A stretch of 64,000 nt of DNA from Pseudotabrizicola sediminis (GTDB lineage: Bacteria; Pseudomonadota; Alphaproteobacteria; Rhodobacterales; Rhodobacteraceae), in the NCBI RefSeq assembly GCF_004745575.1, contig NZ_RPEM01000001.1, positions 504,467 to 568,466 on the forward strand, written 5' to 3'. A model generated the notes under the pieces. The model did no database searches, was not told where the DNA came from, and saw nothing but the letters and a program-made list of their open reading frames with translations. A program made the translations under genes and the position numbers. This document shows positions 1 through 8,378 of the stretch, one piece after another. Every line of letters begins with the position of its first letter. The stretch's first letter is position 1.

Positions 1-1
1 T

Positions 2-682
2 TACCGCGCGCTGCAAGAGGCCGAAGTGGTGATCCATGACCGGCTGGTGGGGGCCGAGGTGCTGGCGCTGATCCCGGCCACGGCGACCCGCGTCGATGTC
101 GGCAAGGAAGGTTTTGGCCCCAGCACCGCGCAGGCCACGATCAACGCGACACTGGTTGCCCATGCAAGGACCGGCGCGCGGGTGGTGCGGCTCAAGGGCG
201 GCGATTGCGGGATTTTCGGGCGGTTGGATGAGGAGATGGACGCGCTGACCGCAGCGGGCCTGCCGTTCCGCATCCTGCCCGGCCTGACCTCCGCCACCGT
301 GGCTGCCGCCAACATCGGCCAGAGCCTGACCAGACGCGGTCGCAACGCCAGCCTGCGCATCCTGACCGGGCATGACATGGCCGGATTTGCCGAACAGGAC
401 TGGCGCGGCATGGCGCGGACGGGGGAGGTTGCGGCGATCTACATGGGCAAGAAATCGGCCCGTTTCATTCAGGGCCGGCTGATGATGCATGGTGCGGCCC
501 CCGGCACCGATATCACCATCGTCGAAAACGTCAGCCGCGCCGATCAGCGCATCATCGGCACCACCCTCGCCCATCTGCCCGAGGCCATCGCCACCTGCGA
601 CGGGCCGGCCGTTATCCTGTTCGGCCTCGCCCCGCGCGCGGCTGCGTCCTCCCTTGCCCAATTGAAAGAAGCCACCGCATGA
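2..682 (+). CDS. cysG: Uroporphyrinogen-III C-methyltransferase / siroheme synthase (CysG-type), 5' truncated by window edge
   Basis: The C-terminal 226 residues of a SAM-dependent uroporphyrinogen-III methyltransferase, which makes precorrin-2 for siroheme, the cofactor of the sulfite reductase encoded downstream. The frame is open from base 2, so the start lies outside. Visible family motifs are VVRLKGGD near residue 58, the ILPGLTSA motif, the SLTRRGRN stretch, LTGHDMAG and IYMGKKSA. The usual GGDP motif reads GGDC here, a small deviation. It overlaps the next gene by ATGA, so the cluster is probably one transcript. Whether the missing N-terminus carries the dehydrogenase/ferrochelatase half of CysG cannot be seen; a plain CobA is the alternative. 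Confidence 0.9.
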   Translation, partial: YRALQEAEVVIHDRLVGAEVLALIPATATRVDVGKEGFGPSTAQATINATLVAHARTGARVVRLKGGDCGIFGRLDEEMDALTAAGLPFRILPGLTSATVAAANIGQSLTRRGRNASLRILTGHDMAGFAEQDWRGMARTGEVAAIYMGKKSARFIQGRLMMHGAAPGTDITIVENVSRADQRIIGTTLAHLPEAIATCDGPAVILFGLAPRAAASSLAQLKEATA

Positions 683-984
683 GCCGCCAGTTCACCCCGA
701 AAGTCGTCACCGCCAACCGCCTGCGCGAAGGCGATGTGGTGTACCTGACCGCCGATGACCAATGGTCGCCGCTGCACCATCAGGCAGAGCTGATCGAGGA
801 TGAGGCCCATGCGCAACTGCGCCTGCTGCATGCATCGAGCCAGAAACTGCTGATCGTGGGCCCCTATCTGGCCGATGCCAAGGCAGGCCCCAGCGGGCCA
901 GAGCCGGTGCATTTCCGCGAGGCATTCCGCACCCGTGGCCCGTCGAACTATGACCACGGCAAGCAAGCAGATCTAAGGGCATAA
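679..984 (+). CDS. DUF2849 domain-containing protein
   Basis: A 101-residue soluble protein of the DUF2849 family, recognised by its opening (FTPKVVTANRLREGDVVYL) and by its place between cysG and cysI, where this family is found in many Rhodobacterales. It starts at the ATG of an ATGA overlap with the cysG stop and ends two bases before cysI. No signal peptide, membrane segment or metal motif is visible. The function is unknown; context suggests an accessory role in sulfite reduction, which is inference only. Confidence 0.85.
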   Translation: MSRQFTPKVVTANRLREGDVVYLTADDQWSPLHHQAELIEDEAHAQLRLLHASSQKLLIVGPYLADAKAGPSGPEPVHFREAFRTRGPSNYDHGKQADLRA

Positions 985-986
985 AG

Positions 987-2657
987 ATGTATTCCTATTC
1001 CGACTTCGACGAGTCCTTCGTCCGCGCCCGTGTTGCCCAGTTCACCCAGCAGGTCGAACGCCGCCTTGATGGCTCGCTCACCGAAGAGGAATTCCGCCCG
1101 CTGCGCCTGATGAACGGGCTTTATCTGCAACTGCACGCCTATATGCTGCGGGTAGCCATTCCCTATGGCACCATCAGCCCGCATCAGATGCGGCAGCTGG
1201 CGATGATCGCCGACACCTATGACAAGGGCTATGGCCACTTCACCACCCGGCAGAACATCCAGTTCAACTGGCCCATACTGCCCGATGTGCCCGCGATCCT
1301 TTCCGCACTGGCAGATGTCGAGATGCACGCCATCCAGACCTCCGGCAACTGCGTGCGCAATGTCACCGCCGACCATTTTGCCGGGGCGGCGGCGGATGAG
1401 ATTGAAGACCCGCGTCCTTACGCCGAACTGCTGCGGCAATGGTCCACCGATCACCCCGAATTCCAGTTCCTGCCGCGCAAGTTCAAGATCGCCATCACCG
1501 GTGCCCCAAATGACCGCGCCGTGACCCGCGCGCATGACATCGGCCTGCGTATGGTCAAGAACGCCGCGGGCGAGTCGGGGTTCGAGGTGATGGTCGGCGG
1601 TGGCCTTGGCCGCACACCGATGATTGCGCACACGGTCAGGAATTTCCTGCCCGTGGCCGATTTGTTGCCATATGTCGAGGCGGTTCTGAGCGTTTACAAC
1701 ACGCTGGGACGGCGCGACAACAAGTACAAGGCCCGCATCAAGATCACCGTGCATGAGACCGGGAAAGAAGAGATTTCCCGGATGATCGAAGAGCGGTTCG
1801 CTGAATTGCGCCCGCTGTTCGGTGGCCATGATCAGGAATTGCTGGAAGACATCCGTGCCGCCTTCGCGCCGCCTGCGTTCCGCAACGCGCCGCTGGGTGC
1901 CTATGACGCGTTCTACAAGGCCGACCCCACCTTCCGATCCTGGGCCGACACAAATCTGTCGCAGCACCGCAATGACCAGTATGCCATCGTCACCATCAGC
2001 GTGAAGGCGCATGGCCAGACGCCCGGCGACGCGTCCTCGGATCAGATGCGCATGATGGCCGATCTGGCCGAGCGCTATGGCCACAACGATCTGCGCATCA
2101 GCCACGAGCAGAACGTGATCCTGCCGCATGTCCACAAATCCGACCTTCCGGCGGTGCATGCGGCCCTTGCGCAGGTGGGGCTGGCCACCGCCAATGTCGG
2201 GCTGATTTCCGACATCATCGCCTGCCCCGGCATGGATTACTGCGCCCTTGCCACTGCGCGATCGATCCCGATTGCCACCCAGATCGCAGACCGCTTCGAG
2301 GCGCTGGATCTGGAGCATGACATCGGGCCGATGAAGATCAAGATCTCGGGCTGCATCAACGCCTGCGGGCACCACCATGTCGGCCATATCGGCATTCTGG
2401 GGCTGGACCGGGCGGGGGTGGAAAACTACCAGATTACCCTCGGCGGCGACGGCACGGAAACCGCCGCCATCGGCGACAAGACCGGCCCGGGCTTTGCCTA
2501 TGACGAGATTGTGCCGGCGGTGGAACGCATCATGCGCGCCTACCTGACTGTGCGCGAGGCCCCGCAGGAAACCTTCCTGCAAACGGTCCGCCGTTTGGGG
2601 CTAGACCCGTTCAAAGCCGCGCTGTACGGGACCGAAGGCGCTCAGGATGCCGCGTGA
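987..2657 (+). CDS. cysI: Nitrite/sulfite reductase, siroheme-[4Fe-4S] hemoprotein
   Basis: A 556-residue assimilatory sulfite reductase hemoprotein: six-electron reduction of sulfite to sulfide in the cytoplasm. The cluster/siroheme ligands are clear: C413 and C419 in a C-x5-C motif and C456 and C460 in a C-x3-C motif (GCINACGHHHVG). The length fits the duplicated ferredoxin-like plus catalytic domain layout. No flavoprotein subunit (cysJ) is present, so electrons probably come from ferredoxin, consistent with fpr downstream. Its 3' end overlaps cysH by 11 bases. Sulfite rather than nitrite as substrate is inferred from the cysH neighbour. Confidence 0.93.
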   Translation: MYSYSDFDESFVRARVAQFTQQVERRLDGSLTEEEFRPLRLMNGLYLQLHAYMLRVAIPYGTISPHQMRQLAMIADTYDKGYGHFTTRQNIQFNWPILPDVPAILSALADVEMHAIQTSGNCVRNVTADHFAGAAADEIEDPRPYAELLRQWSTDHPEFQFLPRKFKIAITGAPNDRAVTRAHDIGLRMVKNAAGESGFEVMVGGGLGRTPMIAHTVRNFLPVADLLPYVEAVLSVYNTLGRRDNKYKARIKITVHETGKEEISRMIEERFAELRPLFGGHDQELLEDIRAAFAPPAFRNAPLGAYDAFYKADPTFRSWADTNLSQHRNDQYAIVTISVKAHGQTPGDASSDQMRMMADLAERYGHNDLRISHEQNVILPHVHKSDLPAVHAALAQVGLATANVGLISDIIACPGMDYCALATARSIPIATQIADRFEALDLEHDIGPMKIKISGCINACGHHHVGHIGILGLDRAGVENYQITLGGDGTETAAIGDKTGPGFAYDEIVPAVERIMRAYLTVREAPQETFLQTVRRLGLDPFKAALYGTEGAQDAA

Positions 2658-3396
2658 TCTGCACACCGGCCCGGTGGCAGAGCGGGTGGCAGCGCTGAAC
2701 ACGCGCTATAAGCACCACTCTGCCACCGCCGTGCTGGAACACAGCCTGAAGGATGACGATCTGGGCCGGGTGGCCTTGGTCTCATCCTTTGGCGCGGAAT
2801 CAGTGGTGCTGCTGCATCTGGTGTCGGTGATCGCCCCCGAAACCCCGGTGCTGTTCATCGACACAAAGATGCTGTTCACGGAAACGCTCGATTACCAGCG
2901 TCAGTTGGCCGACATGCTGCACCTGTGCGACGTACGCACCATCCGCGCCGCGCAGCCGCGCGTGGCGTTCGAAGACCCGGATGGCAGCCTGCACCAGTTC
3001 AACACCGATGCCTGCTGCGCGGTGCGCAAGGTGGAACCGCTGGAACGCGCTCTGTCGGGCTTTGACGGCTGGATCACCGGACGCAAACGCTATCAAAGCA
3101 ACACGCGCGGTACGGTGGATTTCTTCGAATCCGAAGGCGATACCCGCATCAAGGTCAACCCGCTGGCCCATTGGGGCCGCGAAGATCTTGAGGACTATAT
3201 CGTCAACAACCGCCTGCCACGTCATCCGCTGGTGGCCAAAGGCTACCCCAGCATCGGCTGCGCGCCCTGCACCAGCCCGGTGAAACCGGGTGAAGACCCG
3301 CGCGCAGGCCGTTGGCGGGGAACACAAAAAACCGAATGCGGCATCCATTTCATTGATGGCAAACCCGTTCGCATCACAAAGGACAGTGCCGCATGA
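2647..3396 (+). CDS. cysH: Phosphoadenylyl/adenylyl-sulfate reductase (Fe-S type)
   Basis: A 249-residue PAPS/APS reductase that turns activated sulfate into sulfite with thioredoxin or glutaredoxin. The PP-loop stretch SSFGAESVVLLHL is near residue 43. A Cys-Cys pair (C123-C124) and a second C-x2-C pair (C205, C208) form the four-cysteine set that binds a [4Fe-4S] cluster in APS-type enzymes, so adenylyl sulfate is the likely substrate (established family rule). It starts inside cysI and ends in an ATGA overlap with the next gene. Sulfate adenylyltransferase genes are not in the window. Confidence 0.92.
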   Translation: MPRDLHTGPVAERVAALNTRYKHHSATAVLEHSLKDDDLGRVALVSSFGAESVVLLHLVSVIAPETPVLFIDTKMLFTETLDYQRQLADMLHLCDVRTIRAAQPRVAFEDPDGSLHQFNTDACCAVRKVEPLERALSGFDGWITGRKRYQSNTRGTVDFFESEGDTRIKVNPLAHWGREDLEDYIVNNRLPRHPLVAKGYPSIGCAPCTSPVKPGEDPRAGRWRGTQKTECGIHFIDGKPVRITKDSAA

Positions 3397-3797
3397 GCGT
3401 GATCGTCACCGATACGGGCTTTGCGCCCGCCCCGCCCGTCAATGCCGTTACTCTGGCCGATATCGACAGGCATCAGGGCACGCTGGACCTGACCCACACC
3501 GATGACCCGGCGACGGTTGAACCGCACCTTGCAGGGCTGACGCTGATCCGCATCTCGTTTCCTGTCTTCAGCGATGGCCGGGCCTTTACCGTCGCACGCC
3601 GGTTGCGGATGCTGGGCTATACCGGCGAATTGCGCGCCACCGGCCCGGTGATTTCCGACCAATACGCCATGGCGCGGCGCGTCGGCTTTGACTCGGTCGA
3701 AATCCCCGATGATCTGGCCGCACGTCAGCCCGCCGACCAGTGGCAGTTCCGCGCCGACTGGCAGGCGCATCATTATCAGGCACGTCTGCGCGCCTGA
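3393..3797 (+). CDS. DUF934 domain-containing protein
   Basis: A 134-residue DUF934 protein, a family regularly placed after cysH or cysI in proteobacterial sulfur-assimilation clusters. It starts on the ATG overlapping the cysH stop (ATGA). The stretches ISFPVFSDGRAF and RLRMLGYTGELRATG are typical of the family. It is soluble with no signal peptide. The family is sometimes described as an oxidoreductase accessory to sulfite reduction, but its activity is not established. It is the last gene of the cys cluster, 85 bases before fpr. Confidence 0.88.
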   Translation: MSVIVTDTGFAPAPPVNAVTLADIDRHQGTLDLTHTDDPATVEPHLAGLTLIRISFPVFSDGRAFTVARRLRMLGYTGELRATGPVISDQYAMARRVGFDSVEIPDDLAARQPADQWQFRADWQAHHYQARLRA

Positions 3798-3882
3798 CAG
3801 CCCTGAGACACCCCGACGCTTTCCTCCGATCCGGATCATAGCTAGAAGGAAGATGCCGGTGTACCCGCCGGACACAAATCTC

Positions 3883-4722
3883 ATGACCGAAGTGACCCTG
3901 ATGACCGACGCAAGCCCTGCCCCGGCCCCCGCCGCAAAACCGCACCTGCCCGACGCGGCAAAAGTCACCTCCGTGACCCATTGGACCGACCGGCTGTTTT
4001 CCTTCCGGGTCGAACGCCCGCGCACCTTGCGCTTCCGTTCGGGTGAGTTCGTGATGATCGGCCTGATGGGCGACACCGGCAAACCGCTTTTGCGCGCCTA
4101 TTCCATCGCGTCGCCCGCCTGGGACGAAGAGCTGGAGTTCTATTCGATCAAGGTGCCCGATGGCCCGCTGACCAGCCGGCTGCAACATATCAAGGTCGGC
4201 GACGAGATCATCCTGCGCCCGAAACCCGTGGGCACGCTGGTGCATGATGCGCTGCTGCCCGGCAAGCGGCTGTGGTTTCTGGCCACCGGCACCGGCATCG
4301 CGCCTTTTGCGTCGCTGATGCGCGAGCCGGACACTTACGAAAAATACGACCAGATCATCATGATGCACACCTGCCGCGAGGTGGCGGAACTGGACTACGG
4401 CCGCCAGCTGGTGGAAAGCCTGAAAGATGACCCGTTGATCGGCGAGCTGGTGGGCGACAAGTTGCTGTACTATCCCACCACCACGCGCGAACCCTACCCT
4501 CGCATGGGCCGCGTCACCGACAATCTGTCCTCGGGCAAGGTCTTTGCCGACCTCGGCCTGCCGCCGATGGACCCTGCCACCGACCGCGCCATGGTCTGCG
4601 GGTCACTGGCGTTCAACGTGGATGTGAAGGCCATTCTCGAAGGGTTCGGCCTGCGCGAAGGGGCCAATTCGGAACCGCTGGAATATGTGGTGGAAAAGGC
4701 CTTTGTCGGCGACGGCATCTGA
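3883..4722 (+). CDS. fpr: Ferredoxin/flavodoxin--NADP(+) reductase
   Basis: An FAD-containing reductase moving electrons between NADPH and ferredoxin or flavodoxin; 279 residues from the chosen ATG. It shows the FAD-binding LRAYSIASP motif, the NADP pyrophosphate loop ATGTGIAPFAS and a C-terminal region like bacterial class I FPRs. The start is uncertain: in-frame ATGs lie at 3853, 3883 and 3901. The AAGGA at 3846-3850 is too close to 3853, and family N-termini fit 3883 or 3901. It is the likely electron source for the ferredoxin-dependent sulfite reductase upstream. A strong terminator follows at 4743. Confidence 0.92.
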   Translation: MTEVTLMTDASPAPAPAAKPHLPDAAKVTSVTHWTDRLFSFRVERPRTLRFRSGEFVMIGLMGDTGKPLLRAYSIASPAWDEELEFYSIKVPDGPLTSRLQHIKVGDEIILRPKPVGTLVHDALLPGKRLWFLATGTGIAPFASLMREPDTYEKYDQIIMMHTCREVAELDYGRQLVESLKDDPLIGELVGDKLLYYPTTTREPYPRMGRVTDNLSSGKVFADLGLPPMDPATDRAMVCGSLAFNVDVKAILEGFGLREGANSEPLEYVVEKAFVGDGI

Positions 4723-4742
4723 ACCGATCGTCCCGAAACAGA

Positions 4743-4771
4743 AAAAGGCCGCGCACCCTGCGCGGCCTTTT
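4743..4771 (+). terminator. Rho-independent terminator after fpr
   Basis: A perfect 12-bp inverted repeat (AAAAGGCCGCGC / GCGCGGCCTTTT) around a five-base loop ACCCT, ending in TTTT. The A-run and T-run flank the stem symmetrically, so it can also end transcripts of the convergent Ala-rich gene that stops at 4789. Confidence 0.85.
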
Positions 4772-4788
4772 CCCGTTCTGGTCCCGGA

Positions 4789-5412
4789 TCAGAGGCCGAG
4801 GGCCGATTTGACCTGAGTGATCACGCCTTCCAGCAGGGCCGGGTTGGAAGATGCGGCATCCACGGCAGAGGTCAGCGTGGTTTTGGTCGCGGCATCCAGC
4901 GACGAGCTGGCGATCAGGCCCTTGACCGCATCGGCGTTGAAATTCTCCGGGTCAAGCGCTGCGGCCCCTGCCGTGGCTGCGCTGGACGCGGCCTCTTCTG
5001 CGGCGTCGGCTGCGGATTCGGCGGCCACATTGGCCGCGTTTGCGGCATCGGTGGCCGCGTCGGTGGTCGCCTCGGCAGCACCTTGAACCGCTTCGACAGC
5101 GGCAGCGGCTGCACCCTGGGCCGCTTGGGCGGCTTCGGCAGCGGCGGCTTCGGCAGCGGCGGCGGCCGCTTCCACCGCTTCGGTCACGGCGCTTTCGGCC
5201 TCTGCAGCGGCGGCCTCTTCGGCGGCAGCAGCAGCGGCGGCTTCGGCCTCGGCAGCGGCGGCCGCAGCGGCTTCTTCCGCTGCCTGCGCTTCGGCAGCAG
5301 CGGTGGCGGCGGCCTGCTCAGCGGCCTGTTGTGCCGGCACATAGCTGAACTGGTAATATCCGCCAGCGGCCAGCAGAATGACGACCGCGCCAATGATTAC
5401 AGTTTTGTTCAT
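4789..5412 (-). CDS. Ala/Glu-rich protein with N-terminal membrane anchor
   Basis: A 207-residue protein. The N-terminal hydrophobic segment (residues 4-20, TVIIGAVVILLAAGGYY) is a signal anchor. Residues about 30-130 are almost only Ala and Glu, expected to be a long helix or coiled coil. The last 60 residues (from about GAAALDPENFNADAV) are an ordinary globular-looking tail. The start is the ATG at 5412, where a lysine-containing N-terminus precedes the hydrophobic stretch; farther upstream in-frame ATGs fall in the infC promoter region. It probably spans the periplasm from the inner membrane. No family was recognised; the alanine bias makes similarity searches unreliable. Confidence 0.7.
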   Translation of the reverse strand: MNKTVIIGAVVILLAAGGYYQFSYVPAQQAAEQAAATAAAEAQAAEEAAAAAAAEAEAAAAAAAEEAAAAEAESAVTEAVEAAAAAAEAAAAEAAQAAQGAAAAAVEAVQGAAEATTDAATDAANAANVAAESAADAAEEAASSAATAGAAALDPENFNADAVKGLIASSSLDAATKTTLTSAVDAASSNPALLEGVITQVKSALGL

Positions 5413-5633
5413 CTTGATACTCCCATATCCGGGTGTCCCGCCCGGTTGCGTCGCCCATATGGCAGGTGAGCACCCGGTTGAAAAGACGTGCGCCGCACTG
5501 CGGCATGGATTTGGCAGCGATTGGCCGCTTTTCTGCACGTCTTCGGACCAAAATCGCGGTGAATCACATTGAACCCAAAGCGCAGGGCGTTTATCTTGCC
5601 TGCGCCTGTGCAAACCACCAAAGGACGAAAACC

Positions 5634-6173
5634 ATAGCCCGCAGACCCCACAACGCCCCGCCGCAACGTGACACCGGCCCGCGTATCAATGATCGCATCC
5701 GCAGCCCGGAAATCCGCCTGATCGGCGCGGATGGCGAAAATGTCGGCGTCGTGACGCCCGCCCGCGCCATGGCGATGGCCGAAGAGGCTGGGCTTGATCT
5801 GGTCGAGATCAGCCCGAATGCCGAACCGCCGGTCTGCAAGATCATGGATTTCGGCAAGTTCAAGTATGAGACGCAAAAGCGGGAGGCCGAAGCCCGCAAG
5901 AAGCAGCACATCATCGAGATCAAGGAAATCAAGTTCCGTCCCGGCACGGATACCCATGATTACGACGTGAAGATGCGCTCGGTCCTGAAGTTTCTGGAAG
6001 AGGGTGACAAGGTCAAGATCACCCTGCGTTTCCGGGGCCGCGAAATGGCCCACCAGAACCTTGGGATGGAACTTCTGAACCGCGTGGCCGCTGATGTCGG
6101 CGACAATGGCAAGGTAGAATCGATGCCCCGGCTGGAAGGCCGCCAGATGGTGATGATGATCGGCCCGAAATAA
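5634..6173 (+). CDS. infC: Translation initiation factor IF-3, probable ATA start
   Basis: Full-length IF-3 (179 residues): it binds the 30S subunit, prevents subunit joining and checks start codons. Both domains are present: the N-terminal GPRINDRI...[10 protein letters not shown] part and the C-terminal [15 protein letters not shown] part. The family N-terminus begins just before ARRPHN. The only start-like codon there is ATA at 5634, preceded by AAAGGACG about 8 bases upstream. In-frame ATGs at 5433 and 5505 would add more than 40 residues unlike the family. Non-AUG starts in infC are known to serve IF-3 autoregulation in E. coli (AUU), so ATA is credible. A terminator lies at 6211-6235. 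Confidence 0.93.
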   Translation: MARRPHNAPPQRDTGPRINDRIRSPEIRLIGADGENVGVVTPARAMAMAEEAGLDLVEISPNAEPPVCKIMDFGKFKYETQKREAEARKKQHIIEIKEIKFRPGTDTHDYDVKMRSVLKFLEEGDKVKITLRFRGREMAHQNLGMELLNRVAADVGDNGKVESMPRLEGRQMVMMIGPK

Positions 6174-6210
6174 GGGTTCAGCATTTTCGCAGACCATTCG
6201 TGACGGATTG

Positions 6211-6235
6211 CGGGGGCCAGTGCGGCCCCCGTTTT
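6211..6235 (+). terminator. Rho-independent terminator after infC
   Basis: Perfect 8-bp stem CGGGGGCC / GGCCCCCG with loop AGTGC followed by TTTT, 38 bases after the infC stop. Its last base coincides with the end of the convergent molybdopterin-binding gene. Confidence 0.82.
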
Positions 6236-7245
6236 CATGCCGGGCGGCGCGCTTCGCGTGGCTGCGGGCGGATCGGGATTTCCTTCAGCAATCCCCCCAC
6301 CCCCATGGCGGCGATGTCATCATCCCCAAGCGTCAACCCGCAGGCCAGCCGTTCCAGCACCCAGTCGGCCCCGTTCAGCGCCGGGCTGCGCGCGCAGCCC
6401 GGCAGGCCGATCACCGGGCGGTCCCCAAGCTGGCCGTGAAACAGCAGATTGCCCGGGTCCACCGGCATGCCAAACCGCGCGACACGCCCGCCCGCCCGGC
6501 GCAGCGCTTGCGGGGCGGTGTCATGCAGGTCTGATGTGGCCGACCCAGTCAGGATCAGCACCATCGCGCCGGGCAGGCGGGCCATGGCTCCGGCAAGCGC
6601 CGCCTCGTCATGTGCCACCACCTCACACGCCGCCAGCCGCATCCCCAGGGCCCGCAGCCGCGCCTCCACCGCCGCGCGCCCCTTGGCCGCCAGCTTTGCC
6701 GGCAGGCCCGGAACCTCGGTCAGGATCAGCCCGGCATCGGGCAGCGCCACCGGATGCACCTTTATGGCCGCGCGCGCCAGATCACAGGACCGGACAAGGG
6801 ACACCTCGGGCACGCTGTAGCTGATGATCTTGACCGTGCCCACCAAAGTGCCCGCCTCCACCCGGGTATAGGGCGCAAGCGTGGCCAGTGTGATCGACGG
6901 GTCCACCCGGTTCAGCGCGTGGATCGCCGCCGCATCAAGCCCCACCACACCGGGTCCGATGGCATTCAGATTGACCCGCCCGGTAAAGGCGGTGGTGACC
7001 GCCAGCCCGGCGGCACCCGGATCAGGCACCAGCGCCCGCGCCAGCCGCGTCGCGGCGTGGTCCTCCGCCACATCGCCGGGTTCCAGCCGCGCCACCGTCA
7101 CCTGTGTGACCCCTGCCGCCCGCAATAGCGCAAGCTCGCCCGCGCCCAGAACCACACCCTTGCGCAACCGCCCTGCGCCCTCCAGCACCGAATGCGCCAG
7201 CACAGCGCCCTCGGCCAGGTCCAGCGGCACTTCGGCAAAGATCAC
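6235..7245 (-). CDS. Molybdopterin-binding (MoCF-biosynthesis domain) protein
   Basis: A 336-residue protein with a C-terminal MoaB/MogA-like molybdopterin-binding domain (LILTGSATSDLHDTAP, then GMPVDPGNLLFHG and VIGLPGCARSPALN). It probably handles molybdopterin or Moco for a xanthine/CO-dehydrogenase-family enzyme. The chosen start is the GTG at 7243-7245, which overlaps the XdhC stop as GTGA; no ATG fits. Many relatives carry a further NTP-transferase (MobA-like) domain, which is absent here. With the XdhC gene it forms the end of a minus-strand molybdenum-hydroxylase maturation block. The hydroxylase structural genes are not in the window. Confidence 0.82.
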   Translation of the reverse strand: MIFAEVPLDLAEGAVLAHSVLEGAGRLRKGVVLGAGELALLRAAGVTQVTVARLEPGDVAEDHAATRLARALVPDPGAAGLAVTTAFTGRVNLNAIGPGVVGLDAAAIHALNRVDPSITLATLAPYTRVEAGTLVGTVKIISYSVPEVSLVRSCDLARAAIKVHPVALPDAGLILTEVPGLPAKLAAKGRAAVEARLRALGMRLAACEVVAHDEAALAGAMARLPGAMVLILTGSATSDLHDTAPQALRRAGGRVARFGMPVDPGNLLFHGQLGDRPVIGLPGCARSPALNGADWVLERLACGLTLGDDDIAAMGVGGLLKEIPIRPQPREARRPA

Positions 7246-8234
7246 GGCACGCTCCGCAAGACCTGGGTGATCTGTGCCAGGATCGAGACCGCAATTTCCG
7301 CCGGGGTCTTCGCCCCGATGTTCAGGCCCACCGGCGCGTGAATGCGGGCGATATCCGCGTCTGATACCCCCGCCGCCCGCAACCGATCCAGCCGTTTGGC
7401 ATGGGTGCGGGTCGATCCGAGGCAGCCAAGATAGAAGCACGGGCTTTGCAGCGCCGCCATGATTGCCGGGTCGTCCAGCTTGGCATCATGGGTCAGCGTC
7501 ACCACCGCCGTGCGCGCATCGGGGGCCAGTGCCGTCATCGCCTCATCCGGCCAGTCTTCGGAAATCACCTCACCCGGAAACCGCTCCGCGCTGCCAAAGG
7601 CCGCGCGCGGGTCGATCAGCGTTGGCGCATAGCCACAGGCGCGCGCCATGGTCAGCAAGGGTTGCGCAATATGCACCGCCCCCACCACGATCAGCCGCAG
7701 GCCGGGGTTCTGCACCGCAATGAAGCGCCCGTCCTCCTCCATCCCGGATTTGTCCGACCGCAGCCGCGCATCCACAGCCTGGTCCTGCCCCGGTCGCACC
7801 AATCCGCGCGTCCAGGCCTCCAGCGCGACAGTATAGGCGCATGCCTGCCGCCCCGCCCGCGCCGCCACCAGCGTCTCCAGCATCGCGGGCGGCAGGCGGG
7901 CACCACCTTCCCCAACAGGCTCCACCAGCACCCGGATGGTGCCGCCACAGGCCAGACCCACGGCGAATGCGCTGTCGTCGCTGACCCCGAAGGTCAGCAG
8001 GCGCGGCACGCCATCGGCCATCGCTTCCAGCGCCTCGGCCACCACCGCGCCCTCGACACAGCCGCCGGACACCGACCCCATGATCTGCCCGGTGCCCGAC
8101 ACCGCCAGCTGACTGCCCGCCTGACGCGGCGCAGAACCCCATGTTTCCACCACCGTGGCCAGCGCCGCCCCCTGCCCGACCAGGTACCAGTCCAGCGCAA
8201 TTTCGGGGATACGGTCGTGATCGGCTGGGGTCAT
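7242..8234 (-). CDS. XdhC/CoxI family molybdenum-cofactor chaperone
   Basis: A 330-residue XdhC-family protein that binds sulfurated Moco and delivers it to molybdenum hydroxylases. It has the N-terminal XdhC/CoxI domain (GSAPRQAGSQLAV and SVSGGCVEG), a Rossmann segment (VVGAVHIAQPLL then IDPRAAFG) and the C-terminal YLGCLGSTRTHAKR and IHAPVGLNIGAKTPAEIAVS motifs. The start is taken at the ATG at 8234; an upstream GTG at 8270 adds 12 unlike residues. It overlaps the next gene by GTGA. The nearby coxD- and coxE-like genes suggest a CO-dehydrogenase-type or related hydroxylase as client (inference). Confidence 0.9.
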   Translation of the reverse strand: MTPADHDRIPEIALDWYLVGQGAALATVVETWGSAPRQAGSQLAVSGTGQIMGSVSGGCVEGAVVAEALEAMADGVPRLLTFGVSDDSAFAVGLACGGTIRVLVEPVGEGGARLPPAMLETLVAARAGRQACAYTVALEAWTRGLVRPGQDQAVDARLRSDKSGMEEDGRFIAVQNPGLRLIVVGAVHIAQPLLTMARACGYAPTLIDPRAAFGSAERFPGEVISEDWPDEAMTALAPDARTAVVTLTHDAKLDDPAIMAALQSPCFYLGCLGSTRTHAKRLDRLRAAGVSDADIARIHAPVGLNIGAKTPAEIAVSILAQITQVLRSVP

Positions 8235-8329
8235 GTCATCCTCGGGTGCGGGGCCTGATCTGTGCCTCATTATGGGCCAGCCCCCGCAGCCATGCCACTG
8301 GCAAAAGGTGCCATACCCTCACATGCGAA

Positions 8330-8354
8330 CGCCGCAGGGGGTTTCCCTGCGGCG
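8330..8354 (-). terminator. Hairpin downstream of the OmpA-like gene
   Basis: A perfect 10-bp inverted repeat (CGCCGCAGGG / CCCTGCGGCG, loop GGTTT) 24 bases beyond the stop of the minus-strand OmpA-like gene. The trailing T-run on the minus strand is only two bases, so it may stabilise the 3' end as much as terminate. Confidence 0.6.
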
Positions 8355-8378
8355 TACACGTTCAATCCAACCCTCGGG

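Noticed and set aside
948..2582. Long open frame opposite cysI
   Set aside because: It is the mirror of a GC-rich coding region, His/Gly/Arg-rich without any family motif; cysI on the other strand is unambiguous.
5433..5633. Upstream ATG starts for infC
   Set aside because: The added residues have no resemblance to IF-3 and cover the divergent promoter region; the ribosome site is next to ATA.
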